Source: Amorphochlora amoebiformis
Lineage: Eukaryota; Cercozoa; Chlorarachniophyceae
DNA length: 64,000 nucleotides
NCBI GenBank assembly: GCA_054601695.1
Contig: BAAHQB010000235.1
Coordinates: 240,034 to 304,033, forward strand
Direction of reading: 5' to 3'
Numbering within the stretch: the first letter of the stretch is position 1; each line of letters opens with the position of its first letter. The notes below the pieces were generated by a model. That model made no database searches. It saw only the letters and a program-made list of their open reading frames with translations, and was not told the DNA's origin. The translations under genes and the position numbers were made by a program. Below are positions 1-64,000 of this stretch, one piece after another.

Positions 1-245
1 TAATTAGAATTATATATATATATATATCTATATATGTATATTGATAGGTATGTGCATATATATTATATATCTATATATGTGTATATATGTATATATATAT
101 ACATATTATATACAATATGTAATAAATCTTTGTATATAAATGTAAATAAATTTCAATATAATATACTATATATACATACATATATATTTATATATATAAA
201 ATATTATATATATACATGTATATAAAGGTATATATTATAAATGTG

Positions 246-279
<34 letters not shown>

Positions 280-339
280 AATATATATATATATACATAT
301 ATATAATATATATACTTTTATAAATATATATAATATATA

Positions 340-382
<43 letters not shown>

Positions 383-518
383 GTACACATAAGTATAATA
401 CATACAATATATACATATATATATATATACATATTTAAATAAATATATATACATATATATATATATATACATAGGCAAATAAACATACACATTACACACA
501 CACATATATATATATTGT

Positions 519-551
<33 letters not shown>

Positions 552-881
552 GTATAATAATAATAATAATAATAAATAATAATAATAATGATAATAATAA
601 TATATACATATATATAATGTAAATATTAATTACTATATATGATATATTCATACATATATATATTTATTTATTTATATATACATGCATAAAAATAATATAG
701 TGTTACACCTTACACTATTTCTACATATACACAAAATAATACATATCTATTATTCATTATTTTTCTACATATATACAAATGCTAAGCACATTAGATGAAT
801 AGTAAAGGTTGCATTATTTAATTGAAAATACACCCACACACACATATGTATTATATATATATATATATATATATGTATTAG
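1..881. repeat. AT microsatellite flank upstream of the LHC exons
   Basis: Almost entirely (AT)n and (TATG/TACA)n tracts with a short (AAT)n run at 555-600 and a more complex stretch at 690-840. I see no coding island, so the missing transit-peptide exon is either very short, hidden here, or off the window. Confidence 0.7.
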
Positions 882-1488
882 CTATGAAACTCTCCTGCAA
901 CGTTGAATGGTACGGAGCCGATCGCCCCAAGTGGCTTGGTCCCTTCACCAGCAATGTTCCTGAGTACCTCACTGGTGAGTTCCCTGGAGACTACGGATGG
1001 GATCACATCGGACTTTCCGCTGATCCTACCACCTTCCAGGTCTGATGTAGATTTATACACAAAATGATAACAAATAGACACATCATATTCTTTAATTTTG
1101 CATATTGGATGCAGCCTTTGTGTTTCAGTGTGAATAACTGAGGAAGAATTTATACACCCCAGAGGTACCGTGAGACCGAGCTCATTCATGGCCGCTGGGC
1201 TATGGCTGGTAACGTACAGGGCATTTCAAACACATTTCTCAACTGTAAGCTCGATTTAATTTCTAGGTGCCCTCGGATGCCTTGTTCCTGAGCTTCTCTC
1301 CAAGTACGCCGGTATCAACTACCAGAACCCGGTATGTGTACTCTCAGACATTTAAACTCCGAATCATGTTATCCACCGGACTACCCCTTGGTTTGCTGAC
1401 GGTGTGAAATATATATATGTATATATATATATGTATATATGTGTGTATATGTATATATACATATATATATAATATATATGTGTGTATA

Positions 1489-1526
<38 letters not shown>

Positions 1527-1547
1527 CTATGCGTAGTATATGTGTAC

Positions 1548-1582
<35 letters not shown>

Positions 1583-1642
1583 TATATATTCATATATATA
1601 TATATTATATGTAAAGATATATATATATATATACATCTAAAT

Positions 1643-1686
<44 letters not shown>

Positions 1687-2504
1687 TATATATTATATTT
1701 GATACATATATTTTCCTACTTGTTTACAATTTTAATCATATTTATACTTACATATAAGATATATTTGTATTAATACATATATCCAATATGCGTTATTTTC
1801 CCATTTTAATATTACATATTTAATATCAAATATATATATACATATATTTATATATATATATATATAATTATGCATATATATGTGTGTGTCTACATTTATT
1901 GAATTTATTAGGAATGGTTCAAGGCTGGATCTGATATCTTCACCTCCAAGGGTGTTGAGTACTTTGGCCAACCCCTTGTCCTCAACTCACAGTTCCCTTC
2001 CATTGTCAACGCCCATAATGCTGTTACGCTCCTCATGACTCAGGTTCCATTTCACAGTGAGATAAAATCCTGGATGTAATAATTCACTATGCTTAAAAAT
2101 ATATTTGAATAAATAACGTCGTGCACTACCCAGATAATTCTCATGGGAGGTGCTGAGGCCTACCGTGTCAACGGTGGTCCACTTGGTGAAAAGGGTTCTG
2201 ATCCTATGTACCCTGGTGGGGAGTACTTCGACCCTCTTGGATTCGCTGACGAGCCTGAGAAGGTTAAAAAACATGATGTAAATTAAAATTATTTTGAACT
2301 CTTACTTATATCTAGGCCGCTGAGCTCAAAGTTAAGGAGATCAAGAATGGTCGCCTTGCTATGGTTGCCATGCTCGGATACTATGTCCAGGCTATCGTCA
2401 CTGGCAAGGGGCCTGTTGAGAACTGGGTGGAACACATTTCCAACCCCACGGGGGCCAACGGACTTACCCAAGCTTTTGCTACCAAGTTCGGCCTTGGCAA
2501 CTAA
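882..2504 (+). CDS. LHCII-type chlorophyll a/b-binding protein, six exons, 5' end missing
   Basis: Thylakoid antenna protein that binds chlorophylls and passes excitation energy to the photosystems. Exons are 882-1039, 1163-1208, 1267-1331, 1912-2043, 2134-2262 and 2316-2504 (TAA at 2502-2504). All introns are GT-AG and all phases join. The exons give about 238 residues with three membrane helices. Hallmarks are [15 protein letters not shown] and [12 protein letters not shown] before helix [10 protein letters not shown] (ExxHxR) in helix [17 protein letters not shown] after helix C, and [14 protein letters not shown] (ExxNxR) in helix A followed by [13 protein letters not shown]. This spacing matches LHCII rather than fucoxanthin or red-type antenna proteins. 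An in-frame ATG at 884 lacks a plastid-targeting leader, and exon 1 is preceded by a good acceptor (TATTAG), so a transit-peptide exon probably lies upstream, perhaps outside the window. The gene is convergent with the giant minus-strand gene. Family call is certain; subclass (Lhcb versus Lhcbm-like) is open. Confidence 0.95.

Positions 2505-64000
<61,496 letters not shown>

Overview
The window is nuclear DNA of a photosynthetic eukaryote. It holds spliceosomal GT-AG introns, a green-type light-harvesting chlorophyll a/b protein, telomere-like TTAGGG/CCCTAA patches, and AT microsatellites that fill nearly all non-coding sequence. The LHCII-like protein together with very intron-dense genes fits a green alga or a secondary green alga such as a chlorarachniophyte. 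The sequence alone does not decide between them.

Layout. Bases 1-881 are (AT)n-rich flank or intron. Bases 882-2504 (+) carry six exons of an LHCII-type gene whose transit-peptide end is not visible. Bases 2505-4531 are a convergent intergenic spacer with a nested set of inverted repeats. From 4532 to the right edge the minus strand reads as one giant gene. I placed about 145 short exons (median about 60 nt) by eye. They total about 10.2 kb of coding sequence (about 3,400 residues) spread over 59.5 kb. The codon phase at each junction matches its neighbour, with one exception at a C12 homopolymer (25353-25364).

The encoded protein ends in a complete HECT ubiquitin-ligase domain. Going from the N-terminal side (right edge) to the C-terminus I read: a charged region; a helical region; a CxxC/CxxC zinc ribbon; an H-type-lectin-like beta domain; a beta-rich region; a second H-type-lectin-like domain; an FG-motif linker; a LamG/ConA-like domain; a further beta region; a long Gly/FG-rich stretch containing a tandemly triplicated exon; a long mostly helical region; a Ser/Glu/Lys low-complexity linker; and HECT. 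The 5' end of the gene lies beyond base 64000.

The introns are mostly (AT)n but also hold three copies of a SINE- or MITE-like element, a cluster of short AAGCAAAACA modules, another dispersed repeat, several duplicated splice-site segments and interstitial telomere-like repeats. I found no rRNA, tRNA or CRISPR array.
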